NCBI GenBank assembly: GCA_003389325.1
Contig: QQVE01000068.1
Coordinates: 1 to 64,000, forward strand
Source of the DNA: Planctomycetota bacterium
Lineage (GTDB): Bacteria > Planctomycetota > Planctomycetia > Pirellulales > PALSA-1355
Reading direction: 5' to 3'
Length of the DNA stretch: 64,000 nt
Shown: positions 1-8,490 of the stretch, in pieces
Numbering within the stretch: the stretch's first letter is position 1
Layout: every line of letters starts with the position of its first letter
Notes under the pieces: model-generated
What the model was told of the DNA's origin: nothing
Seen by the model: only the letters and a program-made list of their open reading frames with translations
The model's database searches: none
Position numbers and translations under genes: made by a program

Positions 1-2
1 TC

Positions 3-218
3 GAATTGATGACGAAGCCGTTTGGCAAAACGCTCTACCGATACCGTCGTCAAATCGAGCGTGAGTTCGGAAACCTGACAAACTTCGGCGGAGGACTGAC
101 ATGCCTGCCACCCTGGGTTCGCCGATTACCCCGCGTACGAAACTGGTTGCATGCCAAACTCCTCATAAACGCCGCAAGATGGTTCAAAAACCACCCCGAC
201 ACGCCAGCACTTGCATAA
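3..218 (+). pseudogene. C-terminal fragment of a DDE transposase (runs in from the window edge)
   Basis: The reading frame is open from the first bases of the window to a TAA at 216-218, so only the last ~72 residues are visible. The residues include YRRQIEREFGNL, a glycine-rich GGGL turn and AKLLINAARW. This arginine-rich helix carrying a glutamate (IERxFG) is what the C-terminal end of IS4/IS5-like DDE transposases looks like, where that glutamate is the third catalytic acid. The upstream part lies outside the window, so I cannot tell whether the gene is intact. No terminal inverted repeat was recognised downstream; the next 190 bases hold part of a dispersed repeat instead. The family assignment comes from motif resemblance only. 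Confidence 0.5.
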
Positions 219-220
219 TG

Positions 221-300
221 CTGGCAAGCGAGGGTTTCTTCGTTTGGCCTTTGCGGTGTGTCAGCGGGACCCTCGCTCGCGCTTCGGGCTCGTGTCTTAC
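221..300. repeat. Partial copy of dispersed repeat family C
   Basis: The stretch GACCCTCGCTCGCGCTTCGG (about 268-287) and its surroundings match the right arm of the perfect palindrome at 12506-12591. A weaker complementary arm (GCGAGGGTT, about 226-235) lies upstream, so this may be a decayed hairpin. It sits between the transposase remnant and the exported isomerase gene. Confidence 0.55.
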
Positions 301-407
301 CCGGCGCGTCGCAATTGGAGCGGTCGCGACCGGCGGACTATAATCCGGGCTGGCGGTCACATGCTGATCGTTCGGCACTTGCAACCCTTCGCTCAAGGAT
401 CATCTCG

Positions 408-1313
408 ATGAGCCCGCAGAATCCTCTCCGCTCGCGCCGCGCTTTCCTGCAAACGAGTCTCGCCACGGCGGCGCTGGCTTCGACGTCGCTGGTGCCCAGG
501 GCGCTGGCCGCGGACGACCAGCAGCACAGCCTGAAGAAGGCCGTCAAGTTCGGCATGATCAAGGTGCCGGGGGCGTCGATCGAAGAGAAGTTCAACCTGA
601 TCAAGGGGCTCGGATTCGAGGGAGTCGAGGTGGATAGCCCCAGCGGCATCGATCGCGAAGAGGCCAAGGCCGCGCAAACAAAAACGGGCATCAAGATCCA
701 CGGCGTGATCGATTCGGTCCATTGGCATAAGCGGCTCTCCGATCCCGATCCGGCCGTGCGGGCCGAGGGCGTGAAGGCCCTGCGCACGGCGATCGACGAC
801 GCGGCATTCTACGGCGCCGACACCGTGCTGCTAGTGCCGGGCAAGGTCACGAACCAAGAAACCGAAAACTACGAGCAGTGCTATGCCCGCAGCCAGGAGG
901 AAGTGCGCAAGGTGCTGCCCCAGGCCGACGAGGCGGGCGTGAAGATCGCCATCGAAGTGGTCTGGAACGATTTCATCACCAAGCCCGAGCAGTTGATCGA
1001 GTACGTGGACGACTTCGACACCCCGACCGTGGGCGCCTATTTCGATTGCAGCAACATGGTCAAGTACGGGGTGCCGTCCGCCACCTGGATCCGCATGCTG
1101 GGCGATCGGATGCTGAAGTTCGACTTCAAGGGCTACAGCCACGCCAAGAAGTGGGTGCCCATCGGCGAGGGAGACGAGGACTGGCCCGCTATCCTGCCAG
1201 CGCTCGACGAGGTGGGCTACGACGGCTGGGCCACGAGCGAAGTGGCCGGCGGCGGCGAGAAAGAACTGCGCGAGATCGCCGAGCGGATGAACCGGGTGCT
1301 GGGTCTCTCCTGA
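408..1313 (+). CDS. Tat-exported sugar phosphate isomerase/epimerase-like protein (AP endonuclease 2 fold)
   Basis: This 301-residue protein starts at the ATG at 408, which has AAGGA eight bases upstream. The start is supported because the next residues form a twin-arginine signal: RSRRAFLQTS at 8-17, a hydrophobic stretch and an Ala-Ala cleavage region near residue 35. The rest is a TIM-barrel of the xylose isomerase-like family, with acidic metal-site candidates in IAIEVVWND, AYFDCSN and TSEVAGG. Planctomycetes encode many exported members, probably acting on sugars outside the cytoplasmic membrane; the substrate cannot be read from sequence. Only seven bases separate it from the downstream glycosyltransferase gene, so the two are probably co-transcribed. 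Confidence 0.85.
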   Translation: MSPQNPLRSRRAFLQTSLATAALASTSLVPRALAADDQQHSLKKAVKFGMIKVPGASIEEKFNLIKGLGFEGVEVDSPSGIDREEAKAAQTKTGIKIHGVIDSVHWHKRLSDPDPAVRAEGVKALRTAIDDAAFYGADTVLLVPGKVTNQETENYEQCYARSQEEVRKVLPQADEAGVKIAIEVVWNDFITKPEQLIEYVDDFDTPTVGAYFDCSNMVKYGVPSATWIRMLGDRMLKFDFKGYSHAKKWVPIGEGDEDWPAILPALDEVGYDGWATSEVAGGGEKELREIAERMNRVLGLS

Positions 1314-1320
1314 GCGTGCG

Positions 1321-2898
1321 ATGCGTAAGGCCCTGGTCACGATTGCCGGCGGCGCGTACTTCGAGCGGATGGCCGCGCTCACGCATCCGACGCTTGAAGC
1401 CTATGCCGAGAAGGTCGGGGCCGATTTTCTCGTCTGGTCGGATCTGAGCGGCTACCAGGTTCCCGAGTACAAGAAGACCGAAGTCCGCGGGCTGCTCGAT
1501 CACTACGACCGCGTGCTGTACGTCGACACCGACGTGATCATTCGTCTCGACGCGCCGGACATCTTCTCGGTCGTGCCGGAAGATTCGCTGGGCGCGCTGG
1601 ACGAAACGCCCTACTACGATCGGCGAATCGGCACGCTGCGGTTCATGGAGCACGTCGGCTTCGATTCGACGAAGTGGGACGGCCACTACTACAACGCCGG
1701 CATCTTCGTCTGCTCGCGCTGCCACCAGGACATGTTCGTCCGCCCGCCGGTCGAGTACAACCACTTTGCCGACCAGACGTGGTTCAATACGATGATTGCC
1801 GACCGGCAGGTGAGGGTGTTTTCGCTGCCGTATCGCTTCAACCGCGTGCTGGCCTTCGACCGCTTCTACGGCGAGGATCGGCTCGATTCGTGGTTCTTGC
1901 ACTATGCCGGCGTGCAGGTCGTGCTCTCGCGCGAAGAGCGGCTGGAGCTGATCGCGCACGATCTGGAGATGTGGCGCCGCGCGGCACCGGCCTACGCTTT
2001 CCCGCACCATGTGGTGTTTGTCGTCGAGGGCGACCTGGGTGAGCAGGTGGCGGCCGAGGGTGCGATTCGCTACGCCCGCGAGGTGCTCTGCCGCGGCGAC
2101 GACCTGGTGGTGGTGTCGCGGTTACCCGAAATCTTCGCGCACCTGGGATTGCCGTTGTATCCAGCGCTCGAACAGGTGCCCAGTGAGGCGAAGTACCTCA
2201 AGCGGTATACGCTGGGCGATAACGCGGCGAGCTGGCGGCGGCACCAGGTCCACGCGACCACCGCGGCGTCGCTGGCGGCGCTGGGCGTCGAGCTGCCGAT
2301 GACGTACAAACGCCCGCGACTGGTAGTGGGCGCTACGGCGCTGGCTTCGCTGGAGCGAAAGGCTGCGGGTGTCGATCTGACATCGCTGGTGCTCGTGCAT
2401 CCGGCACGCGGATCGGCGGCGATCACCTTTCCTGCCGACGTGTGGCAGGCGTACGTCGACGCGTTGGTCGCCGCGGGATACGCCGTGGCGGTTGTCGGCG
2501 ATCGCAGCCTGCCAGAATTGAACGTCGTCGAGTTCGATCGCTCGCGGTATCTCGACCTGGTCGACGCGTTGAGCATCGCGGAGTTGATCGCGCTGGTGTC
2601 GCGCGCCCGGGTGGTCGTGGCGAGCGATTCGCCGGTGGTGCAGATCGCCGGAGCATTCGACGGGTGGATCGGCCTGATCGCCACGTGGCGGCATCCGGAG
2701 TACGTGCTGCCCTGGCGCGAGGGCGCGCAATCCTATCGAGCGAAGCACCTCGAGCGGGCGCCGCTATACGAGGATTACTTCCACGAGCCCTCGGGTGGTG
2801 AGCAGCCGCGGTTGGATGCATGCGACCCCGCGCGGCTGCGGCAGTGTTTGCCCGACGCCCGCGCGGTCGTGGAGTTTGTCGCAACCGCGAGCGTCTAG
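1321..2898 (+). CDS. Two-domain glycosyltransferase: GT8-like N-terminus, GT9-like C-terminus
   Basis: The 525-residue protein begins with a nucleotide-sugar-binding domain: MRKALVTIAGG at the start, then YDRVLYVDTDVI, where D69-T70-D71 is the DxD metal/nucleotide-sugar motif of GT-A enzymes of the GT8 kind. From about residue 225 it changes to a different fold: a Rossmann-like segment LVLVHPARGS, then VVASDSPVVQIAGAF and a tryptophan-rich tail, which resemble the donor-binding half of heptosyltransferase-like GT9 enzymes. It has no signal peptide, so it is probably cytoplasmic. It lies seven bases after the exported isomerase gene. Domain identities are by motif; acceptor and donor are unknown. 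It could be mainly a GT8-type enzyme with an inactive second half. Confidence 0.75.
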   Translation: MRKALVTIAGGAYFERMAALTHPTLEAYAEKVGADFLVWSDLSGYQVPEYKKTEVRGLLDHYDRVLYVDTDVIIRLDAPDIFSVVPEDSLGALDETPYYDRRIGTLRFMEHVGFDSTKWDGHYYNAGIFVCSRCHQDMFVRPPVEYNHFADQTWFNTMIADRQVRVFSLPYRFNRVLAFDRFYGEDRLDSWFLHYAGVQVVLSREERLELIAHDLEMWRRAAPAYAFPHHVVFVVEGDLGEQVAAEGAIRYAREVLCRGDDLVVVSRLPEIFAHLGLPLYPALEQVPSEAKYLKRYTLGDNAASWRRHQVHATTAASLAALGVELPMTYKRPRLVVGATALASLERKAAGVDLTSLVLVHPARGSAAITFPADVWQAYVDALVAAGYAVAVVGDRSLPELNVVEFDRSRYLDLVDALSIAELIALVSRARVVVASDSPVVQIAGAFDGWIGLIATWRHPEYVLPWREGAQSYRAKHLERAPLYEDYFHEPSGGEQPRLDACDPARLRQCLPDARAVVEFVATASV

Positions 2899-3198
2899 GT
2901 AGCCGGCTCACTCCGTGAGCCGCCAGCAGCGCGCCGCCACGCCAGGCGTGCAACCTTCGCATGCCGGATCCTATGCGGATTGACAACGCCAGTGTAGTTC
3001 TGCGACGGCTCGCGGAGCGAGCCTGCTACAGACGGCCGTCGTCGTGTGCTTCGACAGCGCATTCAAGTCCGATAACAAGTGCCGAAGCCGGGGTGCCATG
3101 CTCACGCTCGTCGTGAGCATGCGATTCGTGGAGTCGACCGCTCGCAGCATGCTCACGCAAGCGTGAGCATGGCACCCACTCCACAATTTGCCGAAAGC
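2899..3198. other. Gene-free interval between convergent genes, filled with hairpins
   Basis: No credible gene is present. It contains GGCTCACTCCGTGAGCC (about 2906-2922), the palindrome GGCTCGCGGAGCGAGCC (3007-3023) and a complete copy of repeat family A (3092-3176). Both neighbouring genes point into this interval, so one or more hairpins may end transcription from both sides, although none has a clear run of T. Confidence 0.6.
3092..3176. repeat. Repeat family A, complete copy with 15-bp terminal inverted repeats
   Basis: The first 15 bases (3092-3106, GGTGCCATGCTCACG) are the exact reverse complement of the last 15 (3162-3176). Each end is itself a hairpin, CTCACG/CGTGAG on the left and GCTCACGC/GCGTGAGC on the right. 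Bases 3092-3141 match 15603-15652 with one mismatch, so this is a dispersed element rather than a unique terminator. It resembles a REP- or MITE-like repeat. Confidence 0.8.
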
Positions 3199-3996
3199 TC
3201 ACGATCCCTCGTGGGCCAGGATGCGTGCGGCGGGGTCTTGGCGGAAGTAGCTGGAGAGGATTTCGTACAGCCGGGGATGCTGCTCTTTGAGATCGACCGG
3301 CACGTCGAAGAAGCACTCAGTGGCCACGGCGAAGAACTCGGCTTCGTTTTCGGCGCCGTAGGTGTCCAACAGCGTGGCCCGGCCGTGGGCGGCGTCGCGG
3401 CGGAGTTGCTGAAACTCGCTGGTCATCACCTCGTGCCACCGGCGGCGCTCCTGACGGGTGGCCAGCGGCGGCGTGCCGTTGGTGGCGCGGTCGAGCATGT
3501 CGAGCTGATGGGCGAACTCGTGCCAGATGAGGTTGTTGCCGTAGCCGGGATGCTTCGAGTCGTCTTCGATCTCGGCCCAGGACAGGATCACCGGTCCGCG
3601 ATACCACGACTCGCCGAGCCGGGCACTTTCGCCCTTGACCGACCAGCCCTGATGCCAGCGCTCTTCGGGCACGGCGTACCCGGCCGGATAGATCAGCACC
3701 GAGAGCAGGTGGCGAAACGGCTCGCCTTCCAGGCCGAGGGTCATCAGGCAGGCCTGGGCGGCGACGGTCACTTTCATTTCGTCGGTGAGGACCAGTCCGC
3801 CGCAGCCCTCCCAGTTCTTCTCGGCGACGAAGACCTGAATCTCGTCGAGCAATCGGGCCTGTTCCTCGGCCGACAGATAGTGGTAATGGGCGACGTTCTT
3901 GTCGATGCACGCCACCCACTCGGGCGGAAACGGCTGGGCCAGGATCTTGCGCCGCCGCCGCTGGCGAAACCAGGAGAAAATCATCGCTAGCGCCAT
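3199..3996 (-). CDS. mtfA: MtfA-family zinc metallopeptidase (M90)
   Basis: With the start at 3996 the protein has 265 residues, the length of E. coli MtfA. The zinc-binding helix HEFAHQLD is at 159-166, and the downstream ENEAEFFAVATECFF (about 216-230) supplies the further metal ligand expected of the family. The N-terminus has a hydrophobic MALAMIFSWF followed by RQRRRRK. In E. coli, MtfA responds to the Mlc repressor and affects the glucose PTS; whether that applies here is unknown. Translation could instead start at 3984, since neither ATG has a strong ribosome-binding site. The gene follows the Gfo/Idh/MocA gene by 25 bases on the same strand and may share its transcript. Reading further upstream would only overlap that gene. 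Confidence 0.85.
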   Translation of the reverse strand: MALAMIFSWFRQRRRRKILAQPFPPEWVACIDKNVAHYHYLSAEEQARLLDEIQVFVAEKNWEGCGGLVLTDEMKVTVAAQACLMTLGLEGEPFRHLLSVLIYPAGYAVPEERWHQGWSVKGESARLGESWYRGPVILSWAEIEDDSKHPGYGNNLIWHEFAHQLDMLDRATNGTPPLATRQERRRWHEVMTSEFQQLRRDAAHGRATLLDTYGAENEAEFFAVATECFFDVPVDLKEQHPRLYEILSSYFRQDPAARILAHEGS

Positions 3997-4021
3997 CCGT
4001 GTTGCCGCGCACGACGCGGGC

Positions 4022-5317
4022 CTACAGCTCCCAACCCTTGCGGTACTCGCGGTGCAGGTACGCATCGGCGTCGGAGGTGTTCGTGACCTTGAACGCTTCG
4101 CCGTCCCAATCGAGCTGTTGCTGGCCGGCGCGGTACGAGACGTTGCCCAACAGCACGGCCTCGGCCAGGGCGCCCGAGTAGTCGAAGTTGCAGGTGGTCG
4201 GCCCGCGCGACCTACAGGCATCGGCCCATTCCTTCCAGTGGCCGACCGAATTGGGAATCGTTTGCGGCGGCTTGGCGGCATCGGCGGCATCGCCGAACAG
4301 CTTGTTCGAGCCGTAGTCGGCCAGCAGGCGTCCCTTCGTGCCTTCGAACAGCACGGCCGAGCGCTGCTCGTATTCGGCAGCCCAGTCGGGCGTCCAGTCG
4401 CCGTGGTACCAGGTCATGTGCACCGCCGGCTTGTCGCCGCGGGCTGGGAACTGGTAGTCGACGCGCATGTTGTCGGGCACTTCGTTGTCGCCGCCGATCG
4501 TCTTTTCGCCCTTGGCCGCGACCGAAGTCGGATAGCGCAGATCGAGGGCCCAGAACGGCAGGTCCATGTAGTGGCAGCCGAAGTCGGCCAGCGTGCCGCC
4601 GCCGAAATCCCACCAGTAACGCCAGTTGAAATGGAAGTGCGACGGGTGAAACGGCCGCATCGGCGCCGGGCCGATCCACAGGTCGTAGTCCACGGTCTCC
4701 GGCGGCGTGCCCTGCGCCACGCGCACGCCCGCGCGGTTCGTGTTGCCGATCCACACGTGCACCCGGGCCACGTCGCCGATGGTGCCGGCCTGCACCATTT
4801 CGACCACGCGGCGGTAGTTGTCGCCGGCGTGAATCTGCGTGCCCATCTGGGTGACGGCCTTCTTCTCGGCCGCGGCGTTTCGCATCTGGCGGACTTCGTA
4901 CACCGAATGGGCCAGCGGCTTCTCGCAGTACACGTCGAGTCCCTCGCGCAGCGCGCGCACGACCGGCATGGCGTGCGTGTGGTCGGGCGTGGAGACCACC
5001 ACCGCGTCGAGGTTCTTTTCCTTGTCGAACATCTGGCGGAAGTCGACGTAGGTGTTGGCCTTCGGAAACTTCTCGACCATGGGGCCCAGGTGCAGGCTGT
5101 CGACGTCGCACAGGGCCACGATGTTTTCGCTGGTGAGGTTGTTGATGTTGTGGGCACCCTTGTTGGCCACGCCGATGCACCCCAGGTTGAGCTTCTCGTT
5201 GGGACTGCGGGCGGCCAGCACCGGTCGCGAGCGCAGCGACAAGGTGGTCGTGGCCGTCGCCGTTCCGGCCAGGAGGGCCGCTTTGAGAAACTCGCGCCGC
5301 TGGAGGTTCTTCGACAT
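4022..5317 (-). CDS. Tat-exported Gfo/Idh/MocA-family oxidoreductase
   Basis: This 431-residue protein has a twin-arginine signal (QRREFLKAALL at 6-16) ending near residue 36, so it is exported folded with its cofactor. A Rossmann nucleotide-binding segment follows (LNLGCIGVANKG, 43-54), then the family motif CEKPLAHS (131-138), whose lysine is usually catalytic. The C-terminal half has the alpha/beta substrate domain, including FGGGTLADFGCHYMDLP. Such proteins oxidise or reduce sugars or polyols with NAD(P); exported versions are very common in planctomycetes. The specific substrate cannot be assigned. It is probably co-transcribed with mtfA downstream. Confidence 0.88.
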   Translation of the reverse strand: MSKNLQRREFLKAALLAGTATATTTLSLRSRPVLAARSPNEKLNLGCIGVANKGAHNINNLTSENIVALCDVDSLHLGPMVEKFPKANTYVDFRQMFDKEKNLDAVVVSTPDHTHAMPVVRALREGLDVYCEKPLAHSVYEVRQMRNAAAEKKAVTQMGTQIHAGDNYRRVVEMVQAGTIGDVARVHVWIGNTNRAGVRVAQGTPPETVDYDLWIGPAPMRPFHPSHFHFNWRYWWDFGGGTLADFGCHYMDLPFWALDLRYPTSVAAKGEKTIGGDNEVPDNMRVDYQFPARGDKPAVHMTWYHGDWTPDWAAEYEQRSAVLFEGTKGRLLADYGSNKLFGDAADAAKPPQTIPNSVGHWKEWADACRSRGPTTCNFDYSGALAEAVLLGNVSYRAGQQQLDWDGEAFKVTNTSDADAYLHREYRKGWEL

Positions 5318-5433
5318 CGTGGGGCTCCGCGAAAGGTTGGCGTGTGTTCGGCCGGCGCCGAGGTGGGATGCTAAGGCCCATTCTGAATGCTGGCCGCGCG
5401 GGCGTCAATGCGCCGCGATACTCGCCCTTTAGC

Positions 5434-5451
5434 CCGCACATTCATGTGCGG
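5434..5451. repeat. Perfect short palindrome between two minus-strand genes
   Basis: CCGCACAT and ATGTGCGG (5434-5441 and 5444-5451) flank a TC centre. The hairpin lies just past the end of the lipase-like gene in its direction of transcription, so it may weaken read-through into the oxidoreductase gene. There is no T-run, and only one copy was seen here. Confidence 0.45.
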
Positions 5452-5470
5452 AGCCGCGACCCCATCTCGG

Positions 5471-7531
5471 CTACTGCACCGCCGTCGGCGGCAAGCGTTG
5501 CGGGCGACCCGGCGGCAGCACGCTGCTGGAGTATCCCGGCGGCGGCGTGGTCGGCGCGGTGGTGGCCGTCCAGGGCAAGCGCTCGAGTTTGCTGGGCGGA
5601 TGCTGCGAGGTGTCGATTTCCACCAAATGCTCGAGCAGCACGCGCTGCACCTCGAGGATGGTAAGCGGATGGCGATGCAGCGACGAATGCTCGGCGTCGA
5701 CGACCACCTCGCTGACGGCCTGATCGAAGCGGGCGCTGTCGTACGAGACGACGCCGTCGCCGTCGCCGGTGATCTTTTGCCACCAGCCCAACTCGGCGGC
5801 GCGGCCGGCGACGTTGTGGTAGCGGACCCAGGGCGCGGCCGGCGCGCCGAGCATCACCGGCAGGATGGGCGAGTCGGGCGCCAGCGAGTCGATGCTGGTG
5901 TTCACGTCCAGCAGGTTGTCCGGACGGAAATAGCCCGGGTTGTCCTGGTAGAGCTTCTGGCGGCCGTTGACCAGCATGGTGGGGATCTTGATGATCTGGT
6001 TGCTCAGCCAGCGCGTGGTGGGGTTGGCGAACTCGCTGCCGCGGAAGGGCGTGCCGATCGTGACCACGCGGCGCACCGAGAGCGTGGGGCGGAAGAAGAA
6101 CGTGCCGGCCAGCCGCGTCTTCGCCTCGTGCGAGGCCTTGATTCCCTCGAACGGCTGATCGCTGACGATTCTCCAGAACTCGTTGCCGCTGTCGACCGTT
6201 TGCAGCCGCGCGAGCAGACCGCCCATGCTGTGGCCCACCAGCACCATCTGGTCGATCTCGCGGTGGCGATGGTAGGGATCGATCACCTGCCGCGCCTCGG
6301 CCAGGTCGCGCCGCAGTTGGGCCGCGCTGTACCAGAACGGTTGCCCCGTCGGGTAGAGATAGAACCAGAACTGGTAGCGATCGCGGATCTCGGGCGTGCC
6401 GCGCAGGTCGTTGAACATTTCCATCCACGTGATCGGGCTCGACCACAGGCCGTGGATCATCAGCACGGGAATCTTGCCCGGCTGGTACGGCTCGAGCATG
6501 TACAGCCCTTGCAGCTTGGCCGTCTTGGCCGGATTCAACAGGCCCACGGTCGACGAGTCGAGGTTCTGCAGCTCGGGCTGGTTCAGCGCGTAGGCCAGCG
6601 GCGTGGTCAGGTCGCTTTCCAGCGGCACGCGGCGGCCGTTGACGCTGGTTTCCGACGTGTTGAGCGGATCGTACAGCTCGAGGTGCACGACGTGGTGCCC
6701 CCGCGCCGGATCGCCGCCGGGCATCACGCGCAGGAAGGCCGTGACCGGCACGCTCATTCCCGGCGGATAAAAACGCTCCTCGGGGCTTTCGTTCTCGTGG
6801 TGCTGGCACACCGCGATCAGCGGCACGCCGAGCCCATAGTTGTGGTAATCGTTGCGCAGGCCGCGCACTTCGTAGTCGGAAACGAACTGGAACTTGGCGA
6901 TGTCTTCGGCCCGCCAGCTCTGGCCGCGGATGACGATCGTCATTTCCACCGTCTGGTCGCCGGTGCGGATCGTCTGCGTCGTGCCGGGCACGAGCTTGCC
7001 CTGCTTCTGGAACACGCGCAGCGCGCCTTCCAGGGCTTCGTTGTAGAGATCGCACGCGCCGCGGAACTCGGGATCGTAGGGATTGCGATACAGCCCGAAG
7101 CGATCGTCGAACAAATAGCGATAGGCGTTCACCACGGCCAGCCCGTGATACTCGAGCGCCTTGCGGCGGCTGATCGGCTCGGCCCGCTTGCCGGCCAGGT
7201 AAGAGATCTCGGCCATCGCGTACAGCTTCTCGGGCGACGGCTCGTCGCGGGCGATGTCGCGCAGCTTGGGCAACAGCTCGGTATCGCACTCGTCGAGGTC
7301 GTCCTCGAGCCCGTAGCGCCGCACCAGCAGCATCGTGCGTTCGGTGGGCTTGGGGCCGCTGGGCGAGAGCAGTTGCAGCGGCCCGGCCAGCGGGTTGTCG
7401 GGCACTTCGCGCACGCGAACCCAGCTCTGCTGCGCGCAGCCGCACAACAGCAGAACCCAGAGCAGCGCGATCTGTGCCGGCCGCGGCGCGCGCGCGTGCG
7501 CGCGCCCGGCGGACTGGGGATTCGGTCGCAT
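5471..7531 (-). CDS. Lipase-like alpha/beta-hydrolase, probable lipoprotein
   Basis: The start at 7531 puts a lipoprotein-type signal at the N-terminus: a basic region, the hydrophobic IALLWVLLL, and LCGC with the lipidated Cys at 32. A start further upstream would bury this signal. The mature protein is 686 residues in the full reading. Residues 33-345 form a large uncharacterised domain. The hydrolase domain follows: the oxyanion-hole HG is in LMIHGLW (358-363) and the nucleophile elbow GHSMGG is at 433-438 with Ser435. A late histidine near DAEHSSLHRHP completes the likely triad. This pattern suits an esterase or lipase at the outer membrane. The substrate is unknown. Confidence 0.82.
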   Translation of the reverse strand: MRPNPQSAGRAHARAPRPAQIALLWVLLLCGCAQQSWVRVREVPDNPLAGPLQLLSPSGPKPTERTMLLVRRYGLEDDLDECDTELLPKLRDIARDEPSPEKLYAMAEISYLAGKRAEPISRRKALEYHGLAVVNAYRYLFDDRFGLYRNPYDPEFRGACDLYNEALEGALRVFQKQGKLVPGTTQTIRTGDQTVEMTIVIRGQSWRAEDIAKFQFVSDYEVRGLRNDYHNYGLGVPLIAVCQHHENESPEERFYPPGMSVPVTAFLRVMPGGDPARGHHVVHLELYDPLNTSETSVNGRRVPLESDLTTPLAYALNQPELQNLDSSTVGLLNPAKTAKLQGLYMLEPYQPGKIPVLMIHGLWSSPITWMEMFNDLRGTPEIRDRYQFWFYLYPTGQPFWYSAAQLRRDLAEARQVIDPYHRHREIDQMVLVGHSMGGLLARLQTVDSGNEFWRIVSDQPFEGIKASHEAKTRLAGTFFFRPTLSVRRVVTIGTPFRGSEFANPTTRWLSNQIIKIPTMLVNGRQKLYQDNPGYFRPDNLLDVNTSIDSLAPDSPILPVMLGAPAAPWVRYHNVAGRAAELGWWQKITGDGDGVVSYDSARFDQAVSEVVVDAEHSSLHRHPLTILEVQRVLLEHLVEIDTSQHPPSKLERLPWTATTAPTTPPPGYSSSVLPPGRPQRLPPTAVQ

Positions 7532-7807
7532 GCGTACTCGATTGCGAAGCGAAAACACGGCCCAAAGCGGGGCGGGGCGCGCACCCTCGCCCGACCCGGT
7601 CAGCCGGGGGACGCGCACCGGGGGCGAACCATAGAATCTCGGCGTACTGCGGGCAACGGCGCTTTGGGCGAGCGAGCTTGCCCAGACGCGTCAGACCGCC
7701 GAAAGCGCGAACAACTTGGCGCCCGCGCGCGTCTGGGGATATAACGCGCCAGCTAGCGAGCCGTGCTAGCCGGGAGTGCCTGCGACCTTTCCGAGCCGTG
7801 ACCGGTC

Positions 7808-8386
7808 ATGTGCGCCGAAGAACAAGCCGCCGTCGATCACACGGTCGTGCTCGAGGGCGAGTCGATCCGGCTGCGTCCGTTCGTGCTGGCCGACGCCGAA
7901 GAAGTTTGTGAGGCGGTGTGCGCGTCGAAGACCGAGATCGCGCCCTGGATGCCGTGGTGCCACGAAGAGTACTCGATCGCCGACACGCGCGAGTTTCTGG
8001 GCAGCCGGGCCGAGGCCTTTCAAAAGACGGGCGAGTACACCTTCGCCATCGTCGAGAAAGCGAGCGGGCGCATCGTCGGTGCCACGGGGCTCAACGAGTT
8101 TGACCCGGCCACGCTCTCGGCCAACCACGGCTACTGGCTGCGCACCAGCGCCACCGGGCACGGCTACGCTACGCAGGCCGCGCGGCTGGTCTTGCGGTGG
8201 GGTCTGGAAACGCTGCGGCTGGAGCGGATCGAAATCATGATCGCCAAGGAGAACACTCGCAGCCACGCCGTGGCCAAACGCGCGGGCGCCGTGCGCGAAG
8301 GCCTGCTGCGGCGGTCGATGCGAATCGGCGGCGTGCAGCACGACGCGATCGTGTATTCGGTCATCCGTGCCGACTTGGGCCTGTAG
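7808..8386 (+). CDS. GNAT acetyltransferase of the RimJ/RimL type
   Basis: The protein has 192 residues. It opens with IRLRPFVLADAEEV and has the acetyl-CoA-binding region around YWLRTSATGHGYATQAARLV, followed by LRLERIEIMIAKENTRSHAVAKRAGA, the segment expected of RimJ/RimL-like N-acetyltransferases. Members acetylate ribosomal protein N-termini or small molecules; which one is unknown here. The gene is transcribed away from the lipase-like gene across a 276-base GC-rich gap and lies 104 bases before the aminotransferase gene. Confidence 0.85.
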   Translation: MCAEEQAAVDHTVVLEGESIRLRPFVLADAEEVCEAVCASKTEIAPWMPWCHEEYSIADTREFLGSRAEAFQKTGEYTFAIVEKASGRIVGATGLNEFDPATLSANHGYWLRTSATGHGYATQAARLVLRWGLETLRLERIEIMIAKENTRSHAVAKRAGAVREGLLRRSMRIGGVQHDAIVYSVIRADLGL

Positions 8387-8490
8387 CGGGCCGGCGTATC
8401 GGCTTTGTTCGCGTGCCCGCGGACGAGTACAGTGGGGGAGTGCCGCCACGCGGTGTTCGTCTTGCAGGAAATCCGGCTTTGAGAGCGCAC

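Noticed and set aside
3092..3176. Direct and inverted repeats considered as a CRISPR array
   Set aside because: The units are palindromic, not regularly spaced, and have no spacer sequences or cas genes nearby.
3079..3990. Plus-strand frame across repeat A and the mtfA region
   Set aside because: It starts in the repeat and is antisense to mtfA, which has an intact HExxH motif.
5387..7744. Long plus-strand open frame of 785 residues opposite the lipase-like gene
   Set aside because: It is an antisense artefact of GC-rich codon usage. The minus-strand gene has a lipoprotein signal and a full hydrolase motif set, while the plus-strand product is a His/Arg/Gly/Ala-rich sequence with no recognisable domain.
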